A stretch of DNA of 64,000 nt from Eragrostis nindensis (Eukaryota; Streptophyta; Magnoliopsida; Poales; Poaceae). The stretch spans positions 16,157-80,156 of the forward strand of contig JAAXCT010002338.1 in assembly GCA_012490785.1 (NCBI GenBank), read 5' to 3'. The notes beneath the pieces are model-generated. The model saw nothing but the letters and a program-made list of their open reading frames with translations, did no database searches and was not told the origin of the DNA. Position numbers and translations under genes: made by a program. Every line of letters begins with the position of its first letter. Position 1 is the first letter of the stretch. Below, in pieces: positions 60,977 through 64,000 of this stretch.

Positions 60977-61544
60977 TGTTGGTCGTTTGTACGCACCCAC
61001 TTATATACCGCAAGAGGACTGTGTACAGTTATAGCACTTTTTCCCTTAGAGTATTCCAAGGTTTAATATCGAACCACAGAGAACAAGCGGGACTTAAACT
61101 ATTATTTAAACTACTAAATTAATATGGCAAAGGTGTGTGTGGAAAGGGTGGTTAACAGCTAGAGATGAAAGGGCCTGCGGTTGTATAAAGGTTATGAAAA
61201 GGATTCTCTCCTATGGTTTGGGGTACTGGCATGCAACTCAGGTCATTGTTCAATTAATAGGTTTAGTATTCTACAAGACATGGTGGTTTCGTTCGCCCCG
61301 ATCCTGTCACGACAAGGTACTAATAGCTCCCTACTGGTTTCTTGCACTATGTAATAAACACGTATTGATCGGATACGAGTTCAAAGCATCACATAGACCC
61401 AACACATCAAAAGAGTATTGTAGCGTGAGAGTTACATAACCAGATTCCCCTCGCCACGAGAGAATATGAGATCTACTCACGCATCATACTGCAACACATG
61501 AACATGGGTACAGTAGGACGCAGGATTTTGGCGTGGTCCCACAG

Positions 61545-61578
61545 GTGCCGATCGGCACGGCGGTGTGCCGGTCGGCAC
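61545..61578. repeat. Palindrome doublet (element C LTR, TATA-distal)
   Basis: GTGCCGATCGGCAC then GTGCCGGTCGGCAC, 20 bases apart. Confidence 0.97.
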
Positions 61579-61803
61579 AGTCTTCCTTTTTGGTGGTGAT
61601 GATCGGTGATCGCCGTCTCTCGCCGCCACAACCCTCAACCTAGGTCAAAACTCTTATGTCTGTCTCCCCCTTATTTCGCGACCAAGATCTCCTCTTTATA
61701 GTCTCTTTCGGTGTGGGCTCGATTCCACCGACTCCGACTCTGATATTTCTTCTGGGCTTCATATTCTCCGAGTGGGCTTCAAGTTTGGGGCCCGACCTCC
61801 ATG

Positions 61804-61838
61804 GTGCCGGTCGGCACACAGGCCGTGCCGACCGGCAC
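61804..61838. repeat. Palindrome doublet (element C LTR, upstream of TATA)
   Basis: GTGCCGGTCGGCAC then GTGCCGACCGGCAC, 21 bases apart, about 102 bases upstream of the minus-strand TATA-like site. Confidence 0.97.
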
Positions 61839-62665
61839 TGACTCCAATTTCCTCCTCGTCCTTCGGCCTCCGGCAGCTCTTTACTTGTAGTCTCTTAACT
61901 TTCACCTGTTTCCTGCAAATCTTCCGAATACACAGAAACTACGCATATATATGATAATGGGGGTTATTGTTAGCAATTATGACATAATAAAGTATTAAAA
62001 ACACCATATTTGTCATATAAAATGTGCACCTAGAAAGCACCAACAGCTCCCCCACACTCAAATCATTGCTAGTCCTCGAGCAACACGAATCAAGAAAATC
62101 ATCACCGTGCTTTCGTCATGTCAAGAAGCAAAAACTCTCACAAGTCTTCAACTTAGCCATTGTCACATCTCGTCGAATTGGTATCCCTCCACAAGACTTT
62201 CTCTCGATTTTTGAAAACAATTTCACCTCAAAACTTGAGTCGACCAAATCAATCACAAGGCTTATCAAACGAATATTTTTATCTCCCTTCATATCAAGTA
62301 AGAAGAATGCAAAAGCTTCAGACTTCACTCAATCGCTCAAATGTATTTCCTTCCCTCTCCTATTCTACAATATAAGGCTCTTTGTTGATCTTGGAAAAAT
62401 ATAACAAATTGAATCGAAAGAACAACTAAGTCAACAATTCGCTCAATCATGCCTTCTAAAGGGAGTTTTCATCATAGGATTCAGAGTATAAGCACAAGGA
62501 TCAAGGAAAAGGAAACAATCGAGAATGAATGAATAGAATTAAGAAGGGTCAAGCCTGGAGCATATACAGATCTTTTTAGAATTTTAACTCTTTCTGCAGT
62601 CTGCTTCCCTTTGATATTCTTATTTTCTCTTTCTTTTTGACCATTTTCCTTTATTTTTCCTTCTT

Positions 62666-62698
62666 GTGCGATCGGCACAGGACTGTGCCGGTTGGCAC
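62666..62698. repeat. Imperfect palindrome doublet (element C interior)
   Basis: GTGCGATCGGCAC (one C lost) then GTGCCGGTTGGCAC, 19 bases apart, or 20 allowing for the lost base. Confidence 0.88.
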
Positions 62699-63652
62699 CT
62701 GACCAATTTAATTCTTTTCCTTCTTTTTCTTCTTTTTTATTTCCTTGCAGACTGCTATCAGAGCGTATTTTGGATCGAAATCTGTTTATACTCCACATCT
62801 GCTTGTAGGTTGTATCAAGGAGGAGGGAGAAACGATGAAATATCGGTTTTTGGGTAGAAAGAATTTGATGATAGATGGCTAGCAAACTGAGATGAACAAA
62901 TGAAACTTCTCCCTTGTAGCTTAGTCGTAATCAAGAGCAAAGAGTTGACAAAGACGTCTTCCTATCAAAAGGTTTTATGTGTAGGCTTCTCTCATCTCAT
63001 TTGGCTTAGTGTAAATAGGTACAAAAATCAAATCCTTAGCTGCAGGCTTCAACTTATGATGATAGAAGGGGTTTTCGAAAAGTGGGTATATAAAGCCAAG
63101 CGATTATTCAATGAACTCAAGTAGATTGGCAAAACGATCGTCAAAAACAAAATCAAGAATATGGGGTAACACATCGATTCGACAACTAACACTAACTTTA
63201 TTCAAGACATTGCAATAATTCCTGACCTCGAAGCTTGACTAGCACACCATCTCAAACTCTCTAAGAAACTCTACTCTCACACTTTCACCCACTAACTCAA
63301 ACAATCTAAATCGGCATCAAACGACCTTAAGAAGTGTAAGGGCGAATCCCCCACACTCAACCTTGCAATGTCCTATTGCAAAAGAAAAACGACTAGACCA
63401 ACCTAATCTGAAATGCCATGCCTCCTCAACATGCTAAAGATGCTTCGAATGTTCCTCATGAGAAAAGAGTAATCCGCCGCGGCCATGCTCTCTATGTCAT
63501 CAATCCTTATAGCAATGTCCCGATGGTGCCTATAGCATCTCTCTCCATTCATAATAGAGACGTTCGATGTTTTCTTCTGCAGATTGGACAGCAGTTGGCA
63601 GGACGATCATGACGTTCATCTCTCAGGGGCGAGTTTCTGTCAAAACCCCGAG

Positions 63653-63686
63653 GTCCGGTCGGCACGGCGCCCGTGCCGATCGGCAC
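63653..63686. repeat. Imperfect palindrome doublet (element C interior)
   Basis: GTCCGGTCGGCAC (one G lost) then GTGCCGATCGGCAC, 20 bases apart. It lies just past the stop of the minus-strand acidic ORF. Confidence 0.9.
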
Positions 63687-63694
63687 AGGCACTT

Positions 63695-64000
63695 TCACCT
63701 GATAACGCTGGCTCCTGCACTCCTTGAGCTCCCGCAAGGCCTCCTGTAGCTCCTTCTGCACTGGGTGGTTCGGAAATTAGTGGTTTCTGGCTCATCTTCC
63801 ATTGGTTCCTCCTCGGGATCTTCTTCCGGATCCTCTTCGGGATCTTCTTCATCCTTTGCAAGAAGATTAGCTAATAGGTGTTCATGTGCAGGGGATGCCT
63901 CTATATAGCTCACTGATTCCGAGGTATATCTTGCTCTTGGCTTTGAGAAAGACGAGCGGAACGCCGACTTCCTCTCTCTTTTTGATCGCTTAGGGTCTGG
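63695..64000 (-). CDS. C-terminal part of an acidic element C ORF (partial)
   Basis: On the minus strand the frame is open from the window edge to a stop at 63695. It runs through a basic stretch ('PKRSKRERKSAFRSSFSKPR'), then 'ESVSYIEASPAHEHLLANLL', then a Glu/Asp/Pro repeat ('DEEDPEEDPEEDPEEEPMED'). I do not recognise a catalytic domain. Low-complexity acidic tails occur at the ends of gag-type or accessory ORFs of gypsy elements, and that is the best guess. The start lies outside the window. Confidence 0.5.
   Translation of the reverse strand, partial: PDPKRSKRERKSAFRSSFSKPRARYTSESVSYIEASPAHEHLLANLLAKDEEDPEEDPEEDPEEEPMEDEPETTNFRTTQCRRSYRRPCGSSRSAGASVIR

Larger units (their letters stand above)
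60977..62045 (-). mobile_element. Element C 3' LTR
   Basis: 1069 bases from TGTTGGTCG to CACCAACA, followed on the plus strand by GCTCCCCCAC (minus-strand PPT GTGGGGGAGC). TATA-like ACTATAAAGAGG on the minus strand near 61695. Doublets at 61545/61565 and 61804/61825. Confidence 0.88.
62046..63694 (-). other. Element C interior without recognised domain
   Basis: Starts with the PPT region. A second PPT-like motif lies at about 63346-63370 ('TCCCCCACACTCAACCTTGC'). Doublets at 62666/62685 and 63653/63673 each have one imperfect arm. Short frames only. Confidence 0.65.
60977..64000 (-). mobile_element. Element C: partial gypsy-like LTR retrotransposon
   Basis: Its left (3') LTR and part of the interior are in the window. 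LTR ends, minus-strand orientation, PPT and palindrome doublets show it belongs to the same superfamily as element B, though the sequence is clearly diverged. The candidate 5-bp target at the left side is GCGAT (60972-60976). The partner copy is outside the window. Confidence 0.88.

Noticed and set aside
1..64000. CRISPR array or prokaryotic operon
   Set aside because: No regularly spaced identical repeats with unique spacers. The palindrome doublets have only two or three units, and the sequence is clearly plant.

Overview
This is plant nuclear DNA, almost certainly from a grass and probably from rice or a close relative. The signs are TA-flanked Stowaway-type MITEs, a CACTA element, grass-type Ty3/gypsy LTR retrotransposons with large LTRs, and genes of the nucleoredoxin, lipid-transfer-protein and IQM families. 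No bacterial operons, CRISPR array or rRNA are visible. Genes are sparse. Everything recognisable as host-derived is broken, partial or captured by a transposon, apart from one very small unassigned ORF.

Layout. (1) 1-18411 and 21337-39967 are two near-identical direct copies of one segment of about 18.5 kb. Each carries, in order: a tandemly duplicated promoter, a two-exon lipid-transfer-protein-like gene with a frameshift, a CACTA terminal fragment, an intact non-autonomous CACTA element that has captured an exon of a calmodulin-binding IQM gene, a 48-bp miniature Stowaway, a fragment resembling plastid ndhF, a small ORF with a signal-like start, and a nucleoredoxin pseudogene interrupted by a gypsy integrase fragment and a large Stowaway-like element. 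The shared lesions show that decay came before duplication. One clear later event is a 216-bp Stowaway inserted in copy 2 right beside a splice acceptor. (2) 18412-21336 separates the copies and holds a truncated LTR fragment and a related LTR. (3) 39968-43531 has a degenerate minisatellite split by a MITE, AT-rich DNA and a candidate Helitron. (4) 43532-64000 is a nested retrotransposon cluster. Element A (LTR of 4.64 kb, gag-like zinc-knuckle ORF, plus strand) is interrupted internally by element B (50478-59305, minus strand, complete, target duplication ACTGA). Its 3' LTR is interrupted by element C (60977 to beyond the window end, minus strand).

The most unusual signal is a regulatory-looking architecture shared by elements B, C and the two LTR pieces at 18412-21037. 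Each of these LTRs contains two doublets of a 14-bp palindrome, and further doublets lie inside B and C. The palindromes are 20-22 bp apart start to start. The sequence is GTGCCGRTCGGCAC in B and C and AGGCCGGCCGGCCT-like in the other two, so the sequence drifts while the two-helical-turn spacing stays. In every LTR one doublet lies 43-102 bp upstream of the likely TATA box on the element's sense strand.

All family names come from reading the sequence and recalling family motifs. No database search was run.
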